Shown: positions 1 to 7,274, counted from the first letter of the stretch. The stretch is DNA of 11,290 nucleotides from Pseudazoarcus pumilus_A (GCA_033837965.1 JAJLLM010000139.1:1-11290); one strand, 5' to 3'. The notes: a model not told the origin generated them from the sequence alone. Numbers and translations are program-made.

Positions 1-1
1 C

Positions 2-337
2 GGCAAGGCGCCGGGCGTGGAGCGCGGCGGCGTGCGCTTTTCCGGCACGGTACATGTGTGGGAAGTGGTCGGCAGCGTCGGCACCGATCCACAGGGGAAT
101 GCGCGGCTGGAGCTGAACCTGCGCGGCCCCAACGGGCAACCGCCGGATGCCGGCCTGCAACTGGGCGCCAGCTTTGTGCGGCCGGACGAGGGTGCGGTGG
201 CGATTCCGGCGCGGCTGCAGCGCACCGGGCGAGGCGCCTACAGTGGCAGCGCCACGCTGCCCGGCGACGGCCCGTGGCTGCTGCGCGTGAGCGTGCCGGA
301 CATCACCGGCGTGCTGGCCTTTACGGTCGATCCCTGA
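2..337 (+). CDS. C-terminal part of a FixH/YtkA-like domain protein (5' end outside window)
   Basis: The frame is open from the left edge and ends at TGA 335-337, so only about 111 C-terminal residues are visible. A GTG at 17 is in frame, but the frame continues upstream of it, so I treat the gene as truncated by the window. The visible part reads as a small beta-sandwich. It has a segment 'LELNLRGPNGQPPDAG', then 'FVRPDEG', then 'GRGAYSGSATLPGDGPWLLRV'. That order (extra substrate-like loop, a variable strand, then a Y-x-G and a P-G-x-W-x-L-R-V strand) resembles FixH/YtkA-like domains, which are periplasmic and often sit near cytochrome oxidase or copper genes. The resemblance is by eye only. 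The last 17 bases overlap the 3' end of the convergent hydrolase gene. No membrane segment lies in the visible part. Confidence 0.6.
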   Translation, partial: GKAPGVERGGVRFSGTVHVWEVVGSVGTDPQGNARLELNLRGPNGQPPDAGLQLGASFVRPDEGAVAIPARLQRTGRGAYSGSATLPGDGPWLLRVSVPDITGVLAFTVDP

Positions 338-1157
338 GCCACGGCGCGTACAGCGCTTCGGCATTGCGCCACAGCAATCGCTCCTGTAGCGGCGGGGGCA
401 GTTGCCCGACCCACTGCCGGATGCCGGTAGCGACCTCGTCATAGCGGCCCCAGCGATTGCTGCTGAAGGTATCCACCGCTACCACGAAACGTTCCGGATA
501 GGTCTCGAACACCTCGCGCCACTCCGGCAGCAAACGGCCATCCGGCGCAATGCGCTCGTCGCGCACCGAGGTATCGACCCACAGCGCGCGGCCGGCGTTG
601 CGCTCCAGCATGCGCGCGACGATGCCCGGCGCCGGAACGGTGCCCAGATGTGCCCACAGCACACGGACATCCGGCGCGATCTCGAAAGCGCGCTCCACCA
701 CGGCCGGATCGCCGTGGATCAACAGCATCAGGTCATGCGCCGCCGCAATCCGCACCAGTTCGGCAAACACCGGGCTGTCCGCATCGCGCCCGAACAGATG
801 CAGTTCGCCGATGCCGGCCCAGCCCCCTTCGGCCACGCGGGCGGCGACCCGCCCGGGAAGGGTCTGGTCATGCATCCACATCGCCTTGCCGACGTGCGAG
901 GCATACACGCCTAGCAGTGGAATCACGCGTTCCGGCGCCGCCTCATGCAAGGCGCGTGCGTGTTGCCATGGCGTACCCGACACCACCACGCGCGACACCC
1001 CGGCGCGATCCAGACGCCGCAGGACCTCCGGGGCGCCGAAGGCGTGCGCATCCGCTTCGGTGTAGTGGGAATGCGCATCGAACACCGGCAGCAGGTCATC
1101 CTGCGCAAGAACCGCACCCACTGAGAGCATCCAGACCACGAGAAAGCGAAAGTACAT
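321..1157 (-). CDS. Exported amidohydrolase-fold (TIM-barrel) metal-dependent hydrolase
   Basis: The 278-residue protein is read from ATG at 1157. An in-frame extension to 1226 exists, but the ATG at 1157 begins a textbook signal peptide: a short N-region, a hydrophobic core at residues 3-17, and a likely cut after 'GAVLA' at 18. This decides the start even though the ribosome site is weak. Amidohydrolase landmarks follow in order: 'FDAHSH' with H29 and H31, 'GIGELH' with E118, 'LIHGD' with H148, 'LWAHLG' with H170, and 'VAVDTF' with D229. These match the metal-binding set of the amidohydrolase_2/TatD-like superfamily, so the enzyme is probably active. The substrate cannot be told. Most relatives I know are cytoplasmic, so export to the periplasm is unusual. 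The TAA stop at 321-323 lies inside the end of the convergent FixH-like gene. It is transcribed divergently from the EAL gene. Confidence 0.85.
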   Translation of the reverse strand: MYFRFLVVWMLSVGAVLAQDDLLPVFDAHSHYTEADAHAFGAPEVLRRLDRAGVSRVVVSGTPWQHARALHEAAPERVIPLLGVYASHVGKAMWMHDQTLPGRVAARVAEGGWAGIGELHLFGRDADSPVFAELVRIAAAHDLMLLIHGDPAVVERAFEIAPDVRVLWAHLGTVPAPGIVARMLERNAGRALWVDTSVRDERIAPDGRLLPEWREVFETYPERFVVAVDTFSSNRWGRYDEVATGIRQWVGQLPPPLQERLLWRNAEALYAPWLRDRP

Positions 1158-1444
1158 TCCGAGCAGATCATCCACACGCTGGCCGGTTCCCCGAGGGCTG
1201 GTCGTGAGGACTCGAACGGCGGCCACGGCACAATCTCGTCACCTACACGCGACGGATGGTTGCGATCAATCGATGCGCCGAGAAACCTCCTGCCAGCGGG
1301 ACGTACCGCAGCGGGGGGCACAACCCGCCCGAACATGCCACGCGCAGGACGACGGCATGGATGTGGCGGATACGCCGCAGTGCATGCGCCGCCCGGGCCA
1401 GATCGACGACTTGCATGGCACACTGCGTCGCCCACGGAGATCGC
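1158..1444. other. Divergent intergenic spacer between the hydrolase and the CSS/EAL phosphodiesterase
   Basis: These 287 bases separate two divergent start codons and should hold both promoters. I found no convincing -35/-10 pair on either strand and no tRNA-like or terminator-like structure. A short GC-rich inverted repeat (GCGGG / CCCGC around 1310-1335) is present but is too short to interpret. The reading frame of the EAL gene stays open back to 1256. The extra N-terminal residues are Arg/Cys-rich and resemble no domain, so I treat them as non-coding. Confidence 0.5.
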
Positions 1445-3007
1445 ATGCAGCGCAAACCCGCTACCGTTCTGGCCATCCTCGGCGCCATCGTCGCCGTTTC
1501 GGCGCCCGCCATGCTCGGGCTTCACCTCAGCCGCAGCCAGGCCATCGAAGCCGAAATGGAGTACGTACGCGAAGTCGCGCGAGACGCCCTGCGACGCTCG
1601 GAAGCGGCTTCCGATCAACTCGATGTCGCCCTCACGCGTCTCGCGGCACTCGGCGGGGACGACCACTGCTCGCCCGAGCATCTGGCCGAGATGAAACGCA
1701 TTGACCTCGGATTCAACGCGCTGCAGATCGTCGGCCGCGTGCTGGACAATACCCTCGTGTGCTCGTCTATCTCCGGTGGCAATGGCGCACCGGAACTGCC
1801 GCTGGGACCGCTCGACCACCTCACTCCGCGCGGTACCGGCGTCCGCAACAGTGTGGTGTTCCCGTTCTCGCCGAACGAGCAATACATCGTGGTCGAGCGC
1901 GACGGCTTTGCCGGTGTCGTGCACAAGGGCGGGCTGCTCGAAGTCGGCGACGATCAGCGCGCCACCACCGTGGGTGTGTTCACGCGCGCAAACGGCCGCT
2001 TCGTGACCGCGCGCGGCGAGCCCGACGAAGCCTGGGCGCGCAACACTGGCGATCTGTCCGAGCGCAGCTTCATCGACGGCCCCTACATCGTCGCGGTGGT
2101 GCATTCGCAGCGCTATCTGATCGGCGCCGCCGCTGCCGTGCCGCTGGCAGGCGTGGATGAACGCGCGCGCGATTTCGCGCGCTTCCTGCTGCCGGTCGGC
2201 GCCTTTGCCGGGCTGCTGCTGATCTTTGCGCTGCGACAGTTGCTGCGCTCGCAGCAGAGCTTCGGCGCCGTGCTGCGCGGGGCGCTGCGGCGCAACGAGT
2301 TCTTCCTTGCCTACCAGCCCATCGTCGATCTCAGCGACGGCCGCTGCATCGGCGCCGAGGTGCTGATGCGCTGGCGCAACCGAGACGGCGAGCTGGTCTC
2401 GCCCGAAGTCTTCATCCCGCTGGCCGAGCAGGCAGGCCAGATCACGCGACTGACCGCGCGTCTGATCGAGTTGATGCACGCCGATCTGGACGGGCTGTTC
2501 GCGCGCCATCCCGACTTCCGCATCTCGCTCAATCTGTCGCCGCAGGATCTGCTGCGCAGCGAAACCGCCGAGCGCCTGCGCGAGCTGATCCAGCGCACCG
2601 GCGCCCGCCCCGGCAACCTCGTGGCGGAGGTGACCGAGCACAGCCTGCTCGACGTGGCACAGGCGCGCGACACCGTCGCACAACTGCGCAGCGACGGCGT
2701 GCTGATCGCCATCGACGACTTCGGCACGGGTTATTCGAGCCTGTCGATCATGGAACGCCTGCACGTCGACCTGCTCAAGATCGACCGCAGCTTCATCGAG
2801 CCCCTCACCACCCAGGCCGTCATCGGCCAGTTGCTGCCGCACATCATCGAGATCGGCAAGACCCTGGGGTTACGCATGATCGCCGAAGGCGTGGAGACCG
2901 AGGCGCAGGCCGACTACCTGCGGGCACAGGGCGTGCAGTACGCCCAGGGCTGGCTGTACGGCCGGCCGGCCGACTTCGCGCAGCTGCGCAAACGCATCGG
3001 CGACTGA
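1445..3007 (+). CDS. CSS-motif sensor / EAL-domain cyclic-di-GMP phosphodiesterase (PdeC-like)
   Basis: This 520-residue membrane protein is predicted to hydrolyse cyclic-di-GMP to pGpG. The chosen ATG at 1445 has GGAGA at 1436-1440 and leads straight into the first membrane segment (about residues 7-29). A periplasmic domain follows, with C75 and the 'CSS' motif at C106. In E. coli PdeC-type proteins (CSS domain, PF12792) a pair of cysteines at nearly these positions forms a DsbA/DsbB-controlled disulfide that keeps the enzyme off, and I infer the same redox control here. A second membrane segment (about 255-275) leads into the EAL domain. The signature is EVL rather than EAL (E305), a common active variant. 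'NLSPQDL', 'EVTEHSLL', 'DDFGTG' (D424-D425), 'LLKIDRSF', 'AEGVE' and 'QGW' are all present, so the metal and substrate site looks complete. There is no GGDEF domain. The gene is probably transcribed alone. Its targets (biofilm or motility) are not visible. Confidence 0.93.
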   Translation: MQRKPATVLAILGAIVAVSAPAMLGLHLSRSQAIEAEMEYVREVARDALRRSEAASDQLDVALTRLAALGGDDHCSPEHLAEMKRIDLGFNALQIVGRVLDNTLVCSSISGGNGAPELPLGPLDHLTPRGTGVRNSVVFPFSPNEQYIVVERDGFAGVVHKGGLLEVGDDQRATTVGVFTRANGRFVTARGEPDEAWARNTGDLSERSFIDGPYIVAVVHSQRYLIGAAAAVPLAGVDERARDFARFLLPVGAFAGLLLIFALRQLLRSQQSFGAVLRGALRRNEFFLAYQPIVDLSDGRCIGAEVLMRWRNRDGELVSPEVFIPLAEQAGQITRLTARLIELMHADLDGLFARHPDFRISLNLSPQDLLRSETAERLRELIQRTGARPGNLVAEVTEHSLLDVAQARDTVAQLRSDGVLIAIDDFGTGYSSLSIMERLHVDLLKIDRSFIEPLTTQAVIGQLLPHIIEIGKTLGLRMIAEGVETEAQADYLRAQGVQYAQGWLYGRPADFAQLRKRIGD

Positions 3008-3086
3008 GACCTCCGGAACGAAAGCCGCCTCCCGGCACACAAAGACAGCGCACAAGCCGCTCACATCGCGGCAATATGGCGCCGTC

Positions 3087-3100
3087 GCGCGGTAACGCGC
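3087..3100. repeat. Small stem-loop (GCGCG / GTAA loop / CGCGC) in the 5' leader of htpX
   Basis: A five-base perfect stem closes a GTAA loop, which has GNRA form in RNA. It is followed by CTCTTTC. It lies about 80 bases past the EAL gene stop and 25 bases before the htpX start. It could be a weak terminator for the EAL gene or a leader structure for htpX. The T-tract is poor, so neither role is certain, and chance in GC-rich DNA is possible. Confidence 0.25.
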
Positions 3101-3124
3101 CTCTTTCGGAAGTGGAACAACAAC

Positions 3125-4006
3125 ATGAAACGCATCGCCCTCTTTCTGGCCACCAACCTCGCCATCATCGTGGTGCTCAGCATCACGCTGCGCCTGCTCG
3201 GCTTCGAGCGCATCCTCGACGAGCAGGGCGTCAATCTCGATCTGAATTCGTTGCTGCTGTTTGCCGCAGTGTTCGGCTTCGGCGGTTCCTTCATCTCGCT
3301 CGCGATGTCCAAATGGACCGCCAAGCGCATGACCGGCGCCCACGTCATCGAACAGCCGCGCAACGACGTCGAGCGCTGGCTGGTCGACACCGTGCGCCGT
3401 CAGGCCGAGCAGGCTGGCATCGGCATGCCGGAAGTGGCGGTGTATGACGCTCCCGAACCCAACGCCTTCGCCACCGGCTCGAGCCGCAACAACGCCCTGG
3501 TGGCGGTCAGCACCGGCCTGCTGCGCGGTATGCAGCCGGACGAGGTGGAAGCCGTGCTGGCGCACGAGGTCTCGCATGTGGCCAACGGCGACATGGTCAC
3601 GCTGGCACTCATCCAGGGCGTGGTGAACACCTTCGTGATCTTCCTGTCGCGCGTGGTCGGGCATCTGGTCGACCGCGTCATCTTCAAGACCGAACGCGGC
3701 CACGGTCCGGCCTTCTGGATCACCACCGTCATTGCCGAACTGCTGCTCGGCATTCTCGCCAGCATCATCGTGATGTGGTTCTCGCGCCGCCGCGAGTTCC
3801 GCGCCGACGCCGGCGCCGCCGACCTCGCCGGCCGCCAGAAGATGATCGCCGCGCTGCAGCGTCTGGCCAATGCCCGCACTGAACCGCTGCCCGACAAGAT
3901 GGCCGCCTTCGGCATCTCCGGCATGAAGGGCGCCGGCATCAAGCGCCTGTTCATGACCCATCCGCCGCTCGAAGAGCGCATTGCGGCGCTGCGCGAAATG
4001 CGCTGA
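3125..4006 (+). CDS. htpX: HtpX, membrane zinc metalloprotease (M48B)
   Basis: HtpX is an inner-membrane protease that works beside FtsH in removing damaged or misfolded membrane proteins, with the active site facing the cytoplasm. The 293-residue product has the usual family length. Four hydrophobic segments are seen at about residues 4-25, 40-62, 159-180 and 197-219. The zinc site is intact: 'HEVSH' gives H147, E148 (catalytic) and H151, and 'REFRAD' gives the third ligand E224. 'PNAFATG' and the C-terminal 'MTHPPLEERI' are also family hallmarks. The start ATG has GTGGAA at 3112-3117, seven bases upstream. In enterobacteria htpX responds to Cpx and heat shock, but I could not find a clear sigma-32 site in the 117-base leader. 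The amidoligase gene begins 31 bases downstream, close enough for one transcript. Confidence 0.97.
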   Translation: MKRIALFLATNLAIIVVLSITLRLLGFERILDEQGVNLDLNSLLLFAAVFGFGGSFISLAMSKWTAKRMTGAHVIEQPRNDVERWLVDTVRRQAEQAGIGMPEVAVYDAPEPNAFATGSSRNNALVAVSTGLLRGMQPDEVEAVLAHEVSHVANGDMVTLALIQGVVNTFVIFLSRVVGHLVDRVIFKTERGHGPAFWITTVIAELLLGILASIIVMWFSRRREFRADAGAADLAGRQKMIAALQRLANARTEPLPDKMAAFGISGMKGAGIKRLFMTHPPLEERIAALREMR

Positions 4007-4030
4007 AACCGGCCCTCCATGCGCGTCGGG

Positions 4031-4036
4031 TACACT
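4031..4036 (+). promoter_or_regulatory. Possible -10 element (TACACT) just before the amidoligase start
   Basis: GGGTACACT sits directly upstream of the two candidate ATGs (4038 and 4044). TACACT matches TATAAT at four of six positions. A transcript starting 6-8 bases later would begin at about 4042-4044, giving a leaderless message from the second ATG. No good -35 is present at 17 bases, so this is only a candidate for separate expression from htpX. Confidence 0.22.
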
Positions 4037-4037
4037 G

Positions 4038-5027
4038 ATGCGCATGGATGCCACCCCACACGCGCTGCCGCTGCCGCCGTGGCGCAGCAACCCCGAAGGC
4101 CAGCCGCGCCGCATCGGCGTGGAGCTGGAGATGAGCGGGCCGACGCTCGACGAACTGGCCCGCATTGCCGCCGACGCGCTCGGCTGCGAAGTGGTCGAGA
4201 CCAGCCGCTATGAGCGCACGCTGTGCGGCGACGCGGCCGGCGACTGGGTTGTCGAACTCGATTTCCACCTGCTCAAGCAGCTTGGCCAGAGCGAACATGA
4301 CGGCCTGCTGCGCTCGGCCGAAGACGCCCTGCATGCCGTGGCGCAGACAGTGGTGCCGGTCGAGATCGTCAGCCCGCCCTTGCCGATGCAACGCCTGCCC
4401 GAAGTCGAAACGCTCATCGCCCGCCTGCGCGCCGCCGGCGCCAAAGGCACGGGCGACCACCCGCTCAACGCCTTCGGCATGCAGTTCAACCCCGAGATCC
4501 CGCGCGCCGACGCCACCACGCTCACGGCCTACGTGCGCGCCTTCCTGTGCCTGTACGACTGGCTCTTTGCGCGTGCGGAGATCAACTTCACGCGGCGGCT
4601 CACGTCCTATGTGGACCCGTTCCCGGTGGACTACCTGCGTCTGGTGACCGCGCCGGACTACGCGCCCGACCTTGCCGGCCTGATCGACGACTACCTGCTC
4701 CACAACCCCACCCGCAACCGCGCGCTCGACCTGCTCCCGCTGTTCGCCCACCTCGACCCCGAGCGCGTGGCCGCCGTCACCGACGACCCGCTCATCAAAC
4801 CGCGCCCGGCCTTCCACTACCGCCTGCCCGACTGCCGCATCGACCTGCCCGGCTGGGGAATCGCCGCGGCGTGGGAGGACTGGCTGCAGGTCGAGCAACT
4901 GGCCGCCGACCCGGAGCGGCTGACGGGCTGCTGCGCCGACTTTCACGATTTCATCGCTCGCCCTGCGCTCGAACGCTGGCTGGGGGACTGGGCAGACGAG
5001 GTTGCAGGCCGTTGGCTCGCCCCGTAA
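4038..5027 (+). CDS. Predicted amidoligase (Amidoligase_2 / PF12224 type)
   Basis: The 329-residue soluble protein is predicted to join a carboxylate and an amine in an ATP-dependent reaction. The family has a glutamine-synthetase/GCS-like fold, and its substrates are mostly unknown. Visible landmarks are 'IGVELEMSG' (E29 and E31, the metal-binding glutamates expected in strand one), 'RYERTLCGD' (57-65), 'WVVELDFHL' (E73, D75), 'VEIVSPPL' (E109, the E-x-V-S-P motif) and 'LNAFGMQFNPE' (N144 to E153), where other members carry a His-rich strand. The start is uncertain by two codons: ATG 4038 has GGG seven bases upstream, while ATG 4044 would suit a leaderless message. An in-frame TTG at 3981 would overlap htpX and is less likely. 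The 3' end overlaps the next gene by 16 bases, as expected for translational coupling. The family is known to be encoded next to glutamine-amidotransferase-like thiol peptidases in proteobacteria, which is exactly the arrangement here. Confidence 0.88.
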   Translation: MRMDATPHALPLPPWRSNPEGQPRRIGVELEMSGPTLDELARIAADALGCEVVETSRYERTLCGDAAGDWVVELDFHLLKQLGQSEHDGLLRSAEDALHAVAQTVVPVEIVSPPLPMQRLPEVETLIARLRAAGAKGTGDHPLNAFGMQFNPEIPRADATTLTAYVRAFLCLYDWLFARAEINFTRRLTSYVDPFPVDYLRLVTAPDYAPDLAGLIDDYLLHNPTRNRALDLLPLFAHLDPERVAAVTDDPLIKPRPAFHYRLPDCRIDLPGWGIAAAWEDWLQVEQLAADPERLTGCCADFHDFIARPALERWLGDWADEVAGRWLAP

Positions 5028-5689
5028 TCGCCATCACCGGCCCGCAACGCGGCGCCTTCGGCCCGCGTCTGCTGGTGTCGCTGGCCGTGCGCCTGTACGG
5101 CGGCACGCCACTGCAGTTGCGCCCCGGTGATGCCGGACGCGTACACCGCTTCGACGGCGTGATCCTCACCGGCGGCCACGACGTAAACCCCGTGCTCTAC
5201 GCCGCCGCACCCGAGGTCGAGCCGCGTTACGACGAAGCGCGCGACGCCCTCGAAGTGGCCATCATCGACGAGGCGCTGGAACGCCGTCTGCCCGTGCTCG
5301 GCATCTGCCGCGGCGCCCAGCTGCTCAACGTGCGCCTGGGCGGCACATTGTTCCAGCAACTCAAGACCCGCCGCCGCAAGACCTCCAACCGCTGGACCGT
5401 GCTGCCGCTGAAGACGCTGTGCATCCGTCCCGGCACCCTGCTGGCGCAACTCATGGGCGAAGGCACGGCGCGCATCAACAGCCTGCACAATCAGGCCATC
5501 GACCGTAGCGGCAAGGGGCTCTCGATCTCCGGCACCGACCTCGACGACCTGCCCCAGGCCGTCGAGGACCCCGACCACGGCCCGCTGCTGCTGGGCGTGC
5601 AATGGCACCCGGAGTTCCTGATCTTCATGAAGCGCCAGCGCGCACTGTTCCGCGCACTGGTGGAATCGGCCCGCGAGACGATGCGCTAG
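5012..5689 (+). CDS. Class I glutamine-amidotransferase-like hydrolase (PuuD/peptidase C26 type), amidoligase partner
   Basis: The 225-residue product has the class I GATase fold. 'DGVILTGGHDVNP' (48-60) forms the oxyanion region. 'GICRGAQLLN' carries the nucleophile C99 and is followed by 'GGTLFQQ'. 'SLHNQAI' has H159, and 'GVQWHPEF' gives the catalytic H199 and E201. The triad is complete. The C-R-G-A-Q-L-L-N form is typical of PuuD-like gamma-glutamyl amide hydrolases rather than of synthase subunits. I chose the rare TTG at 5012 because it is the first in-frame start before the conserved 'RPVIAITG' strand. It has GAGG at 4998-5001 and overlaps the amidoligase stop at 5025-5027. The frame stays open far upstream inside the amidoligase gene, but that part is a shadow. 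The enzyme may supply ammonia to the ligase, or trim or reverse its product. The TAG stop is shared in a CTAG with the convergent permease gene. Confidence 0.9.
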   Translation: MARPVIAITGPQRGAFGPRLLVSLAVRLYGGTPLQLRPGDAGRVHRFDGVILTGGHDVNPVLYAAAPEVEPRYDEARDALEVAIIDEALERRLPVLGICRGAQLLNVRLGGTLFQQLKTRRRKTSNRWTVLPLKTLCIRPGTLLAQLMGEGTARINSLHNQAIDRSGKGLSISGTDLDDLPQAVEDPDHGPLLLGVQWHPEFLIFMKRQRALFRALVESARETMR

Positions 5690-6540
5690 CGCGCCAGCCC
5701 CACGCACACGATGCCGGCCGCAATCACCGACACCGCCGCCAGCCGCGCACGCCAGTGCGTGCGTTCGCCGAACAGGAAGATGCTCAGCAGCGTCGCCAGC
5801 ACCAGCCCCATGTTGAGGAAGGCCAGCACGTAGGCCGCCGGCAGGTACTTGAGCGCGTGGATCACCGGCGCATAGCCCAGTCCGATGCACACGCTCGCGG
5901 CCAGAACCGGACACCACGGCGGCCGCATGCCCGGCACGATATGGCCGGTGGCGCGCAGGTTCGCCACACTCAGCACGCACCAGCTCGCCAGGAACGCCAG
6001 CGACACCCAGCCGAGCAGGCTGGCAAAACCGGGCAGCGCCGGCACGGCCACCTTGTTGGAAAGGGAGTACACGCTGGTCGCCAGCGCCGCCAGCAGTGCC
6101 CACGGCAAGGCCGCACGCGGCTCGCCGCTGCGCGCCGTGCCGGCCAGCCACAACAGGCCCATCACCGAAACCAGAATGCCGACCCAACCAAGCCCCGACA
6201 GCGACTCACCGAAGAACAGCACCGACCACACCGCGATGAGCAGCGGCGAACTGCGCGCCACCGGATACACCAGCGCCACCGGCGCCCGCCGATAGGCTGC
6301 CCGCAGGCCGAGGAAATACGCGCTGTTGGCGCACATCGTCACGACCAGCGCCGTAATCAACGCCGGTGACCACGCCGCATCCCGCACCAGCACCCACACC
6401 GACCATGGCCCGACCAGCACCAGATGCCCGGCCAGCCCCCACCACAGGAAATCACTGCGCGGATCCGCCCGTCGCGCCAGCAGATTCCAGGTGACGTGCA
6501 TCAGTACCGCAAGGACGATGGCAGCAAGGGCGAGGGTCAT
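5686..6540 (-). CDS. DMT-superfamily (EamA-type) permease
   Basis: The 284-residue polytopic membrane protein shows about ten hydrophobic segments arranged as two EamA-like halves (about 1-138 and 145-284). The first half has 'VTWNLLARR' near the N-terminus and 'APVALVYPVARSSPLLIAV', and the second half has the equivalent 'LPAAYVLAFLNMGLVLATLL' with 'FGERTHW'. These paired P-x-x-R-S/SPLL and F-G-E-x motifs are typical of 10-TM drug/metabolite transporters. The cargo (small metabolite or amino acid export) cannot be told. ATG 6540 is chosen because it begins directly with the first membrane segment. The open frame further upstream lies inside the lipoprotein gene. The gap to that gene is 20 bases, so the two probably share a transcript. 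The stop TAG forms a CTAG with the stop of the convergent amidotransferase-like gene. Confidence 0.9.
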   Translation of the reverse strand: MTLALAAIVLAVLMHVTWNLLARRADPRSDFLWWGLAGHLVLVGPWSVWVLVRDAAWSPALITALVVTMCANSAYFLGLRAAYRRAPVALVYPVARSSPLLIAVWSVLFFGESLSGLGWVGILVSVMGLLWLAGTARSGEPRAALPWALLAALATSVYSLSNKVAVPALPGFASLLGWVSLAFLASWCVLSVANLRATGHIVPGMRPPWCPVLAASVCIGLGYAPVIHALKYLPAAYVLAFLNMGLVLATLLSIFLFGERTHWRARLAAVSVIAAGIVCVGLAR

Positions 6541-6560
6541 GGCGAACCAGCGCCGACCGG

Positions 6561-7181
6561 CTACTCCGTGACTGGCAACAACCGCCGTGCCGGAGAGGCC
6601 GGCGTCGCAGACACGGCATCGCCCGCCGGCGGGAACACCCGCCCGCAGCATTGCCGCAGGATGGGTTCGGCGACGGAGTGGTGTGAGCGCTCGATGCGCA
6701 GGTGGGCAGGCGTGTCTTCCGGGTTGCCGACGGGCAGCACCAGCAGCACGGTGTCGGAGGATTCACTGCCGGGCGAGGTGCGCTCGAAGCCGGCGGCCAT
6801 CCAGAACGGCACGTAGGCCACGCTGTCGGGCCACAGCAGCAGGGTCATGCGCGTGCGCCACAGGTCGGAGCCGCCTTCGGGCGGGACCAGTGACAGGGTG
6901 TGGCGGCCGGGCGGGAGCTGGATTTCGGCAAAGCCGTTCTCGGGGATGGCGGCGATGCGGGTATCGCCGATGTAGAGCACCGGCAGTTCCTGGTGCAGGT
7001 CCTGATCTTCGGAGCGCGGACGGAAGACGTACAGCCGCGACTGCCCCGGCTCGGGCGGGCGTGCCTGGTCGAAACCGGGCAGGGCGGGCGGCGGTGACGA
7101 AGGCGGCGTGAGCGGTGAAGTCGTGGCGCAGGCCGCCAGCACGGTGGCAACGAACAGGGCGGTAAACAACGTCCGCAACAT
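6561..7181 (-). CDS. DUF2846-like lipoprotein
   Basis: The 206-residue product is read from ATG 7181, which has AAGGA six bases upstream. The 216-residue alternative at 7211 lacks such a site. A lipoprotein signal is clear: a hydrophobic stretch at residues 4-15 ends in 'VLAAC', so C18 should be lipidated. A Pro/Ser-rich linker follows. The middle resembles DUF2846: 'SRLYVFRPR', then 'PVLYIGDTRIAAIPENGF', then 'LPPGRHTLSL', a small beta domain of unknown function found in envelope lipoproteins. The C-terminal 60 residues look less conserved and contain a 'CC' pair. The function is unknown. The permease gene lies 20 bases downstream on the same strand, so the two probably form an operon. Confidence 0.82.
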   Translation of the reverse strand: MLRTLFTALFVATVLAACATTSPLTPPSSPPPALPGFDQARPPEPGQSRLYVFRPRSEDQDLHQELPVLYIGDTRIAAIPENGFAEIQLPPGRHTLSLVPPEGGSDLWRTRMTLLLWPDSVAYVPFWMAAGFERTSPGSESSDTVLLVLPVGNPEDTPAHLRIERSHHSVAEPILRQCCGRVFPPAGDAVSATPASPARRLLPVTE

Positions 7182-7209
7182 CTGGGGTCCTTGAACCTTT
7201 TGAGGGCTC

Positions 7210-7215
7210 ATCCTA
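7210..7215 (-). promoter_or_regulatory. Possible -10 element (TAGGAT) for the lipoprotein-permease pair
   Basis: TTAGGATG stands about 29 bases before the lipoprotein ATG on the minus strand. The same eight bases occur at a similar distance before the alcohol dehydrogenase gene. TAGGAT matches TATAAT at four of six positions. I find no convincing -35 at 16-18 bases. Confidence 0.25.
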
Positions 7216-7274
7216 ACGGGAAACGACGCGCACTTCCGGTGGTTTGGTATGGGCGCAACAGGGTGAATGCCGCC

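Noticed and set aside
2165..2182. Perfect eight-base inverted repeat (GCGCGCGA-TT-TCGCGCGC) inside the EAL gene
   Set aside because: It encodes a normal Ala/Arg/Asp/Phe stretch before the second membrane segment, and GC-rich codon choice explains it.
923..2842. 639-codon open frame on the minus strand
   Set aside because: It lies opposite the EAL phosphodiesterase and shows no domain. High GC leaves antisense frames open.
3008..3124. Sigma-32 heat-shock promoter upstream of htpX
   Set aside because: I looked for CTTGAAA and CCCCAT-like boxes and found none with proper spacing.
2870..4165. 431-codon open frame on the minus strand
   Set aside because: It is antisense to htpX, whose zinc motifs and ribosome site are unambiguous.
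4943..6187. 414-codon open frame on the minus strand
   Set aside because: It covers the amidotransferase-like gene in antisense and the permease in the wrong frame. Both real genes have clear motifs.
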